NCBI GenBank assembly: GCA_036010905.1
Contig: DASCMH010000013.1
Coordinates: 1-64,000 of the forward strand
DNA length: 64,000 nucleotides
Origin: SMWD01 sp002729875
GTDB lineage: Bacteria > Pseudomonadota > Gammaproteobacteria > Steroidobacterales > GCA-2729495
Direction: 5' to 3'
The notes under the pieces were generated by a model. It ran no database searches and was not told the origin of the DNA. It saw nothing but the letters and a program-made list of their open reading frames with translations. Position numbers and translations under genes: made by a program. Positions 35,204 to 44,103 of this stretch are shown here, piece by piece (position 1 is the first letter of the stretch; the number at the start of each line of letters is the position of its first letter).

Positions 35204-35655
35204 ATAACGCCCTGGAACTGAAAAAACTGTATCGTGAGACAGTCCTTGACCACAGCCGAAATCCGCGCAATTTTCAGCGCCTGGTACCTGCCGACCGTGT
35301 TGCGGTCGGCCACAACCCACTATGCGGTGACAAAATTACCCTTTACCTGTGCGTTAACAATAACCTGATCGAAAACCTTGCATTTGAAGGTACCGGGTGT
35401 GCGATTTCCCTGGCATCGGCATCAATCATGACCGAATCCGTAAAGCACTACGCTCTTGATGAAGCGCAACACGAAATAGCCAGAATCATGCACCAATTTG
35501 ATTCATCCAATCCTGACGATGCAACCGCAGAAGGCGACATGGCGGCGTTGAGCGGGGTGCGCGCCTTTCCTTCACGAATCAAGTGCGCAACCCTGGCCTG
35601 GAAAACGCTGGAAGCGGCATTACAGGAAATTACAGAAACAACCACAACGGAATAA
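35200..35655 (+). CDS. sufU: SufU-type sulfur transfer protein
   Basis: Zinc-containing relative of IscU that takes sulfur from SufS. In Bacillus it replaces SufE. The 151 residues carry the metal ligands Cys42, Asp44, Cys67 and Cys130, in NPLCGDKI, GTGCAISLASASIM and RIKCATLAW. The spacing and the insert before the third Cys match SufU rather than IscU. It overlaps sufS by 4 bp (ATGA), which fits a dedicated SufS-SufU pair. Confidence 0.94.
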   Translation: MNNALELKKLYRETVLDHSRNPRNFQRLVPADRVAVGHNPLCGDKITLYLCVNNNLIENLAFEGTGCAISLASASIMTESVKHYALDEAQHEIARIMHQFDSSNPDDATAEGDMAALSGVRAFPSRIKCATLAWKTLEAALQEITETTTTE

Positions 35656-35661
35656 TTAGCC

Positions 35662-36213
35662 ATGTTTGGACCGAATAGTGAACCGGCATCTCTGAAACGT
35701 GACTGCGAAGTCATACTTGTGCCAGATGGATTTCCGGTCACCCTTAACTCTGACAATCTTGTATATATTACCCAGGCAATGGGTGGTTGTTATACGATTT
35801 ATTTTGAGGGCAATTTATTTCGCGTTGGCGCCCTGGATGCCGATGCTCTTGGCAAGGAACCTTTCAAACCACCGAAACTACCTGAAAATGCGTCTGATGA
35901 GGAACTCAACCAGCTAATCTGGGATCAGATGAAAACCGTCTATGATCCCGAAATCCCGATCAACATAGTCGATCTCGGCCTGATCTATGAATGTGGCGTA
36001 TCAAAACTACCGAATGGTGAACGATACGTCTACATAGAAATGACGCTAACGGCTCCGGGTTGTGGCATGGGCGACATCCTGATCCAGGATGTCAAAGAAA
36101 AAGTTAGCATGATCCCGACAGTCAGCAAAGTTGATGTCGAACTGGTCCTCGATCCACCCTGGAACCAGAACATGATGACTGAAGCCGCAAAACTGGATAC
36201 CGGCATGCTCTGA
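35662..36213 (+). CDS. sufT: Fe-S maturation protein SufT (DUF59/MIP18)
   Basis: A 183-residue protein of the SufT family (TIGR03406). The N-terminal 75 residues are the SufT-specific extension with VPDGFPVTLN and TQAMGGCYTIYF. The C-terminal MIP18/DUF59 domain has YDPEIPINIVDLGLIYEC and the conserved Cys in LTAPGCGMGDILIQDV. It helps mature selected Fe-S proteins. It is last in the suf operon, 6 bp after sufU. Confidence 0.95.
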   Translation: MFGPNSEPASLKRDCEVILVPDGFPVTLNSDNLVYITQAMGGCYTIYFEGNLFRVGALDADALGKEPFKPPKLPENASDEELNQLIWDQMKTVYDPEIPINIVDLGLIYECGVSKLPNGERYVYIEMTLTAPGCGMGDILIQDVKEKVSMIPTVSKVDVELVLDPPWNQNMMTEAAKLDTGML

Positions 36214-36240
36214 TCGGGAACCGAAGTACACGGCAACACC

Positions 36241-36735
36241 ATGAAACGACTTACGTTACTCAGACATGCCAAGTCCAGCTGGGGCCAGTCCGACCTGGCT
36301 GATCATGGCCGACCGCTAAACCAGCGCGGTCAGCAAGATGTACCCTTCATGGCGCCTCGGCTGGCCTCTCATGGTGTGCGTCCATCGCTGATAATCACCA
36401 GTTCTGCCAAACGTGCCCAACAAACTGCAAAGTTACTGGCGCGGGAGATTGTCTATCCGATCGAATTCATCCACACAGAAAAATCCCTCTATCTGGCCGA
36501 TCCGGCAACCATTCTCGAGGTCATTGAAACCCAGGAAGATACTTTTAGCGACATTGTTATCTGCTGTCACAACCCCGGTATTAGCAACCTGGCCAACCAG
36601 TTAAGTTACCAGGTAATAAACCATATGCCGACTTGCGGCATGGTCATCATCGCAGCTGATACAAACCTTTGGAGCGAGATTGCCAGTTCATCACGTACGC
36701 TGATTGGCTTTGAATATCCAAAAAAACCGGAATAA
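36241..36735 (+). CDS. sixA: SixA-like phosphohistidine phosphatase
   Basis: Histidine phosphatase family branch 1, 164 residues. The catalytic block LLRHAKSSWG has the nucleophilic His8 of the RHG-type motif (RHAK in this subfamily). GRPLNQRGQQD and the second His in CCHNPGISNLA follow. E. coli SixA removes phosphate from PTS protein NPr or ArcB. It starts 27 bp after sufT and may be co-transcribed, but no functional link to Fe-S assembly is known. Confidence 0.88.
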   Translation: MKRLTLLRHAKSSWGQSDLADHGRPLNQRGQQDVPFMAPRLASHGVRPSLIITSSAKRAQQTAKLLAREIVYPIEFIHTEKSLYLADPATILEVIETQEDTFSDIVICCHNPGISNLANQLSYQVINHMPTCGMVIIAADTNLWSEIASSSRTLIGFEYPKKPE

Positions 36736-36854
36736 CCAGGCCCATGCAGTCATGCGGTTTAATTAACCCCACCAGGATCTGCAGCAGTCTTATTTTCAGC
36801 TGGCTTACGCTACTCTCGTAGTCTCCCGCTCATCCGTCTGGGCGCAGCGAAAAT

Positions 36855-36872
36855 TCCTGCCGCTTTTGCGGC
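36855..36872 (-). terminator. Possible terminator after sppA
   Basis: On the minus strand the hairpin GCCGC-AAAA-GCGGC directly follows the sppA TGA, with a T-run (TTTT) only after AGGAA. The short, delayed T-run makes it a weak intrinsic terminator. Confidence 0.35.
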
Positions 36873-38714
36873 TCAGGGTAATGCACAGAAACAGTGGTAA
36901 TAGATACCCCGAGGGTCGTTCAGCCTGCCGAGTTGACCGAATTCCTGTTCCAGATGCAGCACAAAACCTTCGGCCAATGAGCCGATCCAGCCGTTATCCA
37001 ACCTGATACCAAGCGAACCGATAAAGCTCACTATCTTGCCGAAGAATTCCAACGCAATCTGCTCTCTGAAATTTGATTCTGGTGCGATTGTTTGCACGCT
37101 GTAGGTTTGCTCGGCCAGCCCCGCGAGGTCTGCCGCCGACCGAATGGCGTCATCCAGGCCGCCAATCTGATCGACAAGCCCGATAGCCAGCGCATCGCTA
37201 CCGACCCAAACTCGCCCCTGCGCCAGGTTGTCGGCACGCTCGAAAGAGATACCGCGTGCATCTGCGAACTTGCCGACGAAGATCCGGTAGGCTTCCTCAA
37301 CGCTTAACTGCAGGAACTCACGGGCCTGCTCGCCAAGTTCGCGGTCGGGTCGAAATTGACCGGACAATTGCGTGGTACCTACCCCGTCGATATGGACACC
37401 AATCCCGTCCAGGCTGCGCTGAAACGTCGGCACAAGCGCCCCGACGCCAATCGAACCGGTAATCGTCGTTTCACTTGCCCAGATCTGGTCTGCAAGCATC
37501 GCGATGTAATACCCACCGGATGCTGCAACCGAACTCATTGAGACGACCAGTGGCTTGCCCAGCAACTTCAGCTGCGCAAGTTGCGCGAGAACAACCTCTG
37601 AGGCGAACATGCTGCCACCCGGACTATCGACCCGCAGAACAAGCGCTTTAATCTGCTCATCATCCGCCGCCTGATCAATTAGCGCCGCCAGTGAGTCACC
37701 CCCGATCGTGCCTCGCGGAGCCTCACCATCGACGATCTCTCCCGCCGCAACCAGTACCGCAACCTTCGGGTCCTCGGGTCGTTCGACCTGTTTTGCACGC
37801 AGCTGTGATATATAGCTGAGAAAATCTATTCTGCTGTACGTGCTGTCATCATCAGCATCCGGACCAGCCAATTCGATCAGGCGCTCCCGGGCTGCCCCGC
37901 GCCCGGCAACACTATCAACAAGGCCAACAGCAAGCGCCATTTGCGCCGGATTGCCACCGGCTTCACGCAGGTTGTCGACAAAGTGGTTTGCGTAGTCGTC
38001 CAGATACCCCGGGTCCAGTTGCCGAGCACTGCTGACATCATTTTTATATGCCGACCACAAGGCATCAAGCCAGCGCTGGCTCGCCTCACGATCTGCGGCA
38101 GACATATCATCACGGATGAACGGTTCAACAAAAGACTTGTACTTGCCGACCCGAAATACGTTCAGATCTATGTTCAATTTATCAATAATGCCCTTGAGAT
38201 AGGTGCGGTAGTACCCATAACCGTCAATATAAACAACACCAAGCTCGTGCAAGTAAATCTCGTCGGCAAATGCGGCCAGATAATATTGATCCTGTGTGTA
38301 ACCGTCACCAATGGCGATTATGGGCTTGCCGGCATCATGCACTTTGCCGAGCGCGGCCGCAAAGGTCTGCAATTTTGCCAAACCGCCCCCGGTCAGGCCG
38401 TCCAGTTCCAGCATAACTGCTTTGATGCGCTCGTCATCTGCCGCCGCATTCAGACTATCGGTGATATCCGTCAACAATGTCTGTTGAATGCCGGTACCCT
38501 GTGTCCCGGCAAGAGCAGACAACAGTGGATCGCCTTCAAGCTGATCGACGAGAACACCAGTTGGCGAAACCACAAGTATCGCAGACGGCGGAATTGCAAT
38601 GTCTGTCTCAGCCAGGCCGGCAATGATCAAGCCCAGGACTAACAACATCAGAAATATCTGAAAAGCTTTCCGAAGGTTATTCAGAAAGCGCCAAATAAAA
38701 TGCAGAAACCTCAT
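36873..38714 (-). CDS. sppA: Signal peptide peptidase SppA, 67K type
   Basis: Inner-membrane protease that cleaves leftover signal peptides. The 613 residues comprise an N-terminal transmembrane segment (FQIFLMLLVLGLIIAGLA) and two tandem S49 domains, as in E. coli SppA (618). The catalytic Lys lies in the N-terminal repeat (FRVGKYKSFVEPFIRDDMS) and the catalytic Ser in the C-terminal one (MSSVAASGGYYIAMLAD). The ATG at 38714 is preferred over an in-frame TTG 18 bp upstream. It is downstream of the TRAP operon on the same strand, with a 45-bp gap. Confidence 0.96.
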   Translation of the reverse strand: MRFLHFIWRFLNNLRKAFQIFLMLLVLGLIIAGLAETDIAIPPSAILVVSPTGVLVDQLEGDPLLSALAGTQGTGIQQTLLTDITDSLNAAADDERIKAVMLELDGLTGGGLAKLQTFAAALGKVHDAGKPIIAIGDGYTQDQYYLAAFADEIYLHELGVVYIDGYGYYRTYLKGIIDKLNIDLNVFRVGKYKSFVEPFIRDDMSAADREASQRWLDALWSAYKNDVSSARQLDPGYLDDYANHFVDNLREAGGNPAQMALAVGLVDSVAGRGAARERLIELAGPDADDDSTYSRIDFLSYISQLRAKQVERPEDPKVAVLVAAGEIVDGEAPRGTIGGDSLAALIDQAADDEQIKALVLRVDSPGGSMFASEVVLAQLAQLKLLGKPLVVSMSSVAASGGYYIAMLADQIWASETTITGSIGVGALVPTFQRSLDGIGVHIDGVGTTQLSGQFRPDRELGEQAREFLQLSVEEAYRIFVGKFADARGISFERADNLAQGRVWVGSDALAIGLVDQIGGLDDAIRSAADLAGLAEQTYSVQTIAPESNFREQIALEFFGKIVSFIGSLGIRLDNGWIGSLAEGFVLHLEQEFGQLGRLNDPRGIYYHCFCALP

Positions 38715-38759
38715 CTGATCAATAACTCCCAATAGCTAATTGATCGGGCCGTTACCCGT

Positions 38760-39875
38760 TCAACCCTGTTTATGATAGGTAACTCTATATATCACACCAC
38801 GCTTATCGTCACTGACCAGCAACGAACCATCGGGCGCAATCAACAGATCGACGGGGCGGCCAAGTACCTGCTGATCGTCATTCATAAACCCCTCCATGAA
38901 CGGTTCATAGCTAACCGGCCGGTTCTTGTTCAGGCGCACGAGTGAAATACGGTATCCGGTTTTACCGGCGGACTTGCTGCGATTCCACGAACCATGCTCG
39001 GCAATAAAAACCTGTTGGTGATACTCTGCCGGAAACATTGACCCTGTATAGAATCGCATCCCCAGGGGAGCAACATGCGGACCCAGACTCTGCGCTGGCG
39101 GGACTGCATCTGCACAATGACCGAGTTCCGCTAACTTTGGATCAGCAATATCAACTCCATGACAATACGGGAACCCGTAATCGAGACCTTCCTGATGCAT
39201 GCGGTTTAACTCATCTGGAGGAACATTGTCGCCGAGCATATCGCGGCCATTATCGGTAAACCAAAGCTCTCCGGTTGTCGGATGCCAATCAAAACCGACT
39301 GAATTACGGATACCACGAGCAATGGTCTCGAGCTTTGAACCATCTGCATTCATTCGCAACATGACCGCCAAACCAGGCGCCTCACATATATTACAAGGTG
39401 CACCAATACTCACATAGAGCCTGTCTCGCGAATCAAAACCGATGTACTTCCAGGCGTGCATCTTGTTTTTAAACGGCAATTCAGCCACGACCACTTCGGA
39501 CTCTGCGATATTCTCAAGGTGTTGTTCAATATTGCGATAGCGCACAATTCTTTTTGCTTCAGCTACATACAAGGCACCGTCAAAAAAAGCGATGCCATTC
39601 GGCATATCAAGGTCGGTGGCAATGGTAATAAGCCGTGGTGCTGACGAGAATGCATCAGTTACCGCATAGAGTTTACCGATTACCTGGGTACTGATGAACA
39701 GCGTACCCTGCTCACCTAAAGCGAGAGACCGAGCATTGGCCACATCCCTGACCAGAACCGTGGCTGCAAAACCGTTGGGCAAATCAAAATGAAGATCTGC
39801 TTCATCTGCCGAAACCTGCCAGATGAAAAGTTGCATCATGAGCAAAATAACTGTGAAGCGAACAGTTAATTCCAT
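38760..39875 (-). CDS. PQQ-type sugar/sorbosone dehydrogenase homologue
   Basis: Periplasmic beta-propeller of the soluble glucose/L-sorbosone dehydrogenase family, 371 residues. A signal peptide (ILLMMQLFIWQVSADEADL) is followed by blades with NGIAFFDGALYVAEAKRIVRY, RLYVSIGAPCNICE, ARGIRNSVGFDWHPTTGELWFTDNGRD and VFIAEHGSWNRS. The RNSVG..WHP..GELW..DNG run is the family hallmark. The ATG at 39875 lies 4 bp after the dctM stop, with GGAG upstream, so it is the last gene of the TRAP operon. PQQ use and substrate are inferred; many relatives have never been assayed. Confidence 0.88.
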   Translation of the reverse strand: MELTVRFTVILLMMQLFIWQVSADEADLHFDLPNGFAATVLVRDVANARSLALGEQGTLFISTQVIGKLYAVTDAFSSAPRLITIATDLDMPNGIAFFDGALYVAEAKRIVRYRNIEQHLENIAESEVVVAELPFKNKMHAWKYIGFDSRDRLYVSIGAPCNICEAPGLAVMLRMNADGSKLETIARGIRNSVGFDWHPTTGELWFTDNGRDMLGDNVPPDELNRMHQEGLDYGFPYCHGVDIADPKLAELGHCADAVPPAQSLGPHVAPLGMRFYTGSMFPAEYHQQVFIAEHGSWNRSKSAGKTGYRISLVRLNKNRPVSYEPFMEGFMNDDQQVLGRPVDLLIAPDGSLLVSDDKRGVIYRVTYHKQG

Positions 39876-39879
39876 AAGG

Positions 39880-41133
39880 TCATTCTCCAAGCATGAACAG
39901 TGACAAACCAGGCCAGAACGTAATCAGCAATACTGCGAATAACAGCATTATCAGGAAAGGAAAAGTGGCCAGATATATTCTCACAATTGATTGTTCGAAA
40001 CGATAGCTTGAAATAAACAGGTTCAGACCGACCGGTGGAGTCAGGAAACCCAGCTGCATGGTAGCGAGAAAGACAATACCAAGATGCACCGGATTCACTT
40101 CATAGACCTGCGCAATAGGCAGAATGAGTGGCACCACGAGCACGAGCGCAGAAAAAATATCAAGAATCGCACCAAGGATTAGTAAAAACACAAACAGCAA
40201 GAGTAAAAAACTGACCGGCCCGCCAACAAAGCGATTGACTATTTCAACAAGCATTTCAGGAACTTGCGCGTCTATCATATAATTTGTCGAGGCTAAAGAC
40301 ACGCCTAGAATAATGAGAATACCGCCGACCAGAACCATCGACTCGCGGATGATCTCCGGCAACTGGCGCCAATCAACATCACGCAACACCAGCACCTCGA
40401 CAATCAGCACATAAACAGCTGTCACAGCGGCGGCTTCGGAAACAGCGAAATAACCACTATAAATTCCACCCAGCACAAAAAATGGCAACGGAATTTCCCA
40501 TGCCGAAGCCTTTAATGCACTGAACAATTCGTTTAGTGAGAAATGACTCAAAGGGGTTCGGTTGCTGCGGTTAACCCATAGCGAGTAACCACCCATGAAA
40601 ACCATCATCACGATGCCCGGCAGAATGCCGGCAACAAACAAATCATCAATCGGTACTTCGGCAACAATACCGTACAGGATCAAGGGCAACGACGGCGCGA
40701 ACAACAAGCCGAGACTACCGGCTGAAGTGACGAGGCCGAGACTGAACTTCTCCGTGTAACCAGCCTGGTTCAGGGCCGGATACAAAACCGCCCCGAGCGC
40801 CACAATGGTCACTCCCGATGCGCCGGTAAAGGCGGTAAAAAACGCACAGGCTGCAATCGAGACCAGCGCAAGCCCACCGGGCATCCAGCCCAGCAGCGCA
40901 CCGGTCAGTCGCATGATACGAGTGGGCGCACGACTTTCACTGAGCAGATAACCAGCAAAGGTGAATAACGGGATGGCAAGCAGAATCGGCATCTCGGCAA
41001 TGCCAAACACCTCGATCGGCACAGCCGACAGAGAAATATCACTGCGCGCATAACCCAGTATCGCGCTCATCGCTATCACGATGAATAAAGGAGTTCCAAG
41101 CAAAGCGAGCAATATGAGTATGCCAAACATCAT
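39880..41133 (-). CDS. TRAP transporter large permease DctM
   Basis: Large membrane subunit of a tripartite ATP-independent periplasmic transporter, driven by the sodium or proton gradient. The 417 residues carry about 12 hydrophobic segments. DctM motifs are IPLFTFAGYLLSESR, FTGASGVTIVALGAVLYPAL, GSLGLLFAPSLPLILYG and TPPVGLNLFISS. Its start overlaps the dctQ stop by 4 bp. The substrate is unknown. Confidence 0.95.
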   Translation of the reverse strand: MMFGILILLALLGTPLFIVIAMSAILGYARSDISLSAVPIEVFGIAEMPILLAIPLFTFAGYLLSESRAPTRIMRLTGALLGWMPGGLALVSIAACAFFTAFTGASGVTIVALGAVLYPALNQAGYTEKFSLGLVTSAGSLGLLFAPSLPLILYGIVAEVPIDDLFVAGILPGIVMMVFMGGYSLWVNRSNRTPLSHFSLNELFSALKASAWEIPLPFFVLGGIYSGYFAVSEAAAVTAVYVLIVEVLVLRDVDWRQLPEIIRESMVLVGGILIILGVSLASTNYMIDAQVPEMLVEIVNRFVGGPVSFLLLLFVFLLILGAILDIFSALVLVVPLILPIAQVYEVNPVHLGIVFLATMQLGFLTPPVGLNLFISSYRFEQSIVRIYLATFPFLIMLLFAVLLITFWPGLSLFMLGE

Positions 41134-41648
41134 GAGCGCCCAGCTCCACGAACAATGTCACGCAAATGTCGCAGGCTCCAGATGCCGTAACGATAAGCGA
41201 TCAGGGCAAACGCAATGGGTAATATCAGCTGAAACGGCCAGGCCGGGTAATTATTCAGCAACAGATCGCCAAATTCTCTGGCATCGGCAACAAACACGCC
41301 CGCATACCATGCCAGCACGCCGGCCAGCGTCGCTGCAAGGCTATCAATGATGAGTGCAACCCATGCTTTAGGCCCCGCCGGCAGCATCCGGGACACTACG
41401 TCAATAACGATATGCCGGCGATCACGGCTTGCTGCAACGGCACCGAGCATAGTGACCCAGAGAACCATCAGGCGTAATGCCTCGTCGCTCCATGACAAAC
41501 CCAGATCGAGCATATTGCGCATGACAATCTGCGCCGCGGCGAGAATAATCATGGCTGCAAGTATCAGCACTAATGAAACGGTCTCGATGCAGCGGCCAAG
41601 CTGTTCAGCCTTGTCGAGCAGACCGGATTGCTGTCTGGAAGTAATCAC
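41130..41648 (-). CDS. TRAP transporter small permease DctQ
   Basis: Four-helix small subunit that pairs with DctM. The 172 residues have the usual SWSDEALRLMVLWVTMLGAVAASRD-type motif (here WSDEALRLMVLWVTMLGA, then RDRRHIVIDV). Overlaps both dctP (4 bp) and dctM (4 bp), consistent with a tightly coupled operon. Confidence 0.94.
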   Translation of the reverse strand: MITSRQQSGLLDKAEQLGRCIETVSLVLILAAMIILAAAQIVMRNMLDLGLSWSDEALRLMVLWVTMLGAVAASRDRRHIVIDVVSRMLPAGPKAWVALIIDSLAATLAGVLAWYAGVFVADAREFGDLLLNNYPAWPFQLILPIAFALIAYRYGIWSLRHLRDIVRGAGRS

Positions 41649-42688
41649 TCCGTGGAGTTTAACGCAGCCTGATCGGCGCCGGCGCTGGCGTGAAAATCGG
41701 CAATGTGTCCGAGTAACTCATCCAGCAGTTCCAGCGAAAAAACACCCTTCTCTGCCATCTTTCGATTGGATACGGCTGTGGTCTCACGCCAGGACGGCAC
41801 CAACAGTGGATCGACACCAACAAACTGCAGCCCGTTCGAACGCAGTGCGGCTTCAGCTTCCCGGTTATCCCGGCGATTGCGTTGCTCAAATAGTGCATAA
41901 ACACTGGTCAGGATTTCTCGCACTATTAACTGATCGGTCTCGCTAATCCGGCTAAATGCACGTTTGTCAATCACCAGCAAACCGGCCGTATAGGCAAACG
42001 GCTGCGTGGTTACATATTTGACCTTTGTATACCATTGCATCACGACAGCAGCGACCGGAGGCGATGCCACAAATTCCAGCAGTCCCGTTTGCAGCCCCGT
42101 CAACACGTCGGTAATCGGTAATACAACCGGCGACAGTTGCATGGATTCCATGGCCTTATAACTGATTGGGTCGCCTTCCGGCACCCAGACCTTGCGACCC
42201 TGCAGAGCAGAAATATCGGTAATCGGTTCGGCTCCCATCAACCTGGCGAAACCGCCACCGGCAAAACCGAAACTGACATAACCGGCCTCTTCCAGCCCCT
42301 TGATCAGCACCGGATCCATGCGCTCACGCACATAGTCAACTTCAGCCTGGGTCTGGAACGCCATCGGCAAACCATACAGGACGATATCGCGATAACGTTC
42401 TGCCAGCCCAATGGTAACAAATGCACCGCCCTGCAACTGACCGATACGGATCTTACGCAACACCTTTTTGTCGGCGCCCATAATACCGCCGCCATACAGC
42501 TTTAGCTTGACGCGACCAGCGGTCCTGGTTGCTATCTCTTTACCGGCGGCCTTTAAGTCCACCATCCATTGCGAACCTTCGGGTGCAATTGTGGCAATTT
42601 TAAAGGTAGTCTCCTGCGCCTCACTAATCGGCATACATGACAGCATCAGGAACAGGACAGCCGATATCAAACCCAAATGAAAACGCAT
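41645..42688 (-). CDS. TRAP transporter substrate-binding protein DctP/TatP
   Basis: Periplasmic receptor of 347 residues. It has a signal peptide (LISAVLFLMLSCMPISEAQ) and the DctP fold: FKIATIAPEGSQWMVDLKAAG, KLKLYGGGIMGADKKVLRKI, GRKVWVPEGDPISYKAMESM and TDVLTGLQTGLLE. The Arg usually binding the ligand carboxylate probably lies in the GRKVWVP region. An AGAGG site lies 7 bp before the ATG. The neighbour TatT marks it as a TatP-type receptor. The ligand is unknown. Confidence 0.93.
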   Translation of the reverse strand: MRFHLGLISAVLFLMLSCMPISEAQETTFKIATIAPEGSQWMVDLKAAGKEIATRTAGRVKLKLYGGGIMGADKKVLRKIRIGQLQGGAFVTIGLAERYRDIVLYGLPMAFQTQAEVDYVRERMDPVLIKGLEEAGYVSFGFAGGGFARLMGAEPITDISALQGRKVWVPEGDPISYKAMESMQLSPVVLPITDVLTGLQTGLLEFVASPPVAAVVMQWYTKVKYVTTQPFAYTAGLLVIDKRAFSRISETDQLIVREILTSVYALFEQRNRRDNREAEAALRSNGLQFVGVDPLLVPSWRETTAVSNRKMAEKGVFSLELLDELLGHIADFHASAGADQAALNSTE

Positions 42689-42724
42689 GCATTAACCTCT
42701 ACTGTTAGCCGCGCCGGCAGACTA

Positions 42725-43630
42725 TTAGAAATGTTCATCAGCGGAAGCCAGCAAATCCTTTGCCTGCTGCTGTGCAAGCCGATTGGCCAGCGTAAATCCT
42801 TTCTGTTTGACTTCGGCAGCGAGCACTTCGTTCAATAACCGATCGTGTAATTCTCGCTCGTACATGAGTCGCGCGTAACCACGAGCATATTCAACCTTAA
42901 CGCTCAGATCACGCCCCCCCGTCAACACCAGGGCTTGCTCGAAATACGCCCGGCCAACTTCTGGTTTACCCCCAAGCGCGGGCGGACGTAAGGTATTAAG
43001 AATTCCGAGATACATGTTGACCGAACCTGCCGCATCGCCCGCACCAATCGCCAGCAGATAATCGAGTGCAAACTCGACTTTCGGCAAGCCGGTCAAGGCA
43101 CCGAAATCTGCGCTGTGTGCACGTATATACGCCAGATAACTAATCGAATAGCTGTATAACGCATCCGCATCACGCGCTCCTAGCTGTCCGATGATGTCTG
43201 TGTAATCTTCAAAAATCAGTGCATCCAGGTTACAAGCCCGATCCTGACGGACACAGAGCGCTCTGTGACCATAGTCACGGGCCCGCTCGGTTAACAGCCT
43301 GGCGCGCTCCGCATCATCAACAAAGGCAATACCGTAAACCGCATAGATCTCCGCAGCAGTCCCCAGAATTTGAGAATTTTCCGGCGATGAAAGAACCATA
43401 CTGTCAAGCAGCAGCATGAAGGCCGGTATCCCTTCGCGCACCAGTTCCGGATCTTCCTGATTAAGAATGGCTGCCGACAGGTCATCGGCCATTCGGGCTC
43501 CCGCTGAGGACACAAGGCGAGCACAACCCATCGTTACGGCAATTATGATGACAAGACACGCTGCGGCCAGAACCCGTCTCGTTAACCGCCAAGAGTTACC
43601 TGTTGAAGCGTTTGCCCATCGTGATTGCAT
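42725..43630 (-). CDS. TRAP-associated TPR-like lipoprotein TatT
   Basis: The T component of TRAP-T systems, first described with Treponema pallidum TatT-TatP. It forms a helical trimer that docks the binding protein. About 301 residues comprise an N-terminal hydrophobic segment (VLAAACLVIIIAVTMGC) with lipobox TMGC and then an all-helical domain (PENSQILGTAAEIYAVYGIAF, LTERARDYGHRALCVRQ, KVEYARGYARLMYERELHDRLL). It is first in the order tatT-dctP-dctQ-dctM-dehydrogenase. The ATG at 43630 is chosen because the frame upstream overlaps a hairpin and is not conserved-looking. Confidence 0.87.
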   Translation of the reverse strand: MQSRWANASTGNSWRLTRRVLAAACLVIIIAVTMGCARLVSSAGARMADDLSAAILNQEDPELVREGIPAFMLLLDSMVLSSPENSQILGTAAEIYAVYGIAFVDDAERARLLTERARDYGHRALCVRQDRACNLDALIFEDYTDIIGQLGARDADALYSYSISYLAYIRAHSADFGALTGLPKVEFALDYLLAIGAGDAAGSVNMYLGILNTLRPPALGGKPEVGRAYFEQALVLTGGRDLSVKVEYARGYARLMYERELHDRLLNEVLAAEVKQKGFTLANRLAQQQAKDLLASADEHF

Positions 43631-43633
43631 TAC

Positions 43634-43656
43634 ACAGTCGCAGTTATTGCGACTGT
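43634..43656 (-). promoter_or_regulatory. Perfect inverted repeat just before tatT
   Basis: ACAGTCGCA, a 5-base spacer and TGCGACTGT form a 9-bp perfect inverted repeat ending 3 bp before the tatT ATG, in the 92-bp gap after rplS. There is no T-run after it in either direction. As DNA it could be an operator of the TRAP operon. As RNA it would bury the ribosome binding region of tatT. Confidence 0.5.
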
Positions 43657-43722
43657 AAGCCGCTCCTGCGATATGTGAGAGCGAAGGATCTGGCACCGAT
43701 TTGCTCTCCCGGCAGGGATACT

Positions 43723-44070
43723 TCAGCCAATCTTCTCTTTGATACGTGCTGACTTGCCGCTGCGCTCACGCAGAAAGTAAAGTTTGGCTCGCCGAACATC
43801 GCCGCGACGTTTGCACTCGATGCTGGCAATGCTCGGGCTATGAGTCTGAAAGACGCGCTCGACACCTTCGCCATGTGAAATTTTGCGAACTGTAAAAGAT
43901 GAATTCAGGCCACGGTTACGTTTTGCAATAACCACGCCTTCATAGGCCTGCAGTCGTTCTCGATTGCCTTCCTTGACCCGGACCTGCACGATGACGGTGT
44001 CGCCCGGAGCAAAGTCCGGAATATCAGTCTTCATCTGTGCGGTTTCAAATTCTTTGATGATGTTACCCAT
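43723..44070 (-). CDS. rplS: 50S ribosomal protein L19
   Basis: 115-residue protein at the 30S-50S interface. MGNIIKEFETAQMKTDIPDF and RLQAYEGVVIAKRNRGLNSSFTVRKIS are diagnostic, followed by RRAKLYFLRERSGKSARIKEK. The ATG at 44070 is the conserved start; the frame extends 8 codons further without homology. Last gene of the rpsP-rimM-trmD-rplS operon. Confidence 0.98.
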   Translation of the reverse strand: MGNIIKEFETAQMKTDIPDFAPGDTVIVQVRVKEGNRERLQAYEGVVIAKRNRGLNSSFTVRKISHGEGVERVFQTHSPSIASIECKRRGDVRRAKLYFLRERSGKSARIKEKIG

Positions 44071-44103
44071 TTGTTCTATCCGCCTTGCGTTCAAGATTTC
44101 TGT

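Noticed and set aside
37941..38642. 233-codon open frame antisense to sppA
   Set aside because: sppA on the other strand has both catalytic motifs and full length. The antisense frame follows its codon pattern and shows no domain.
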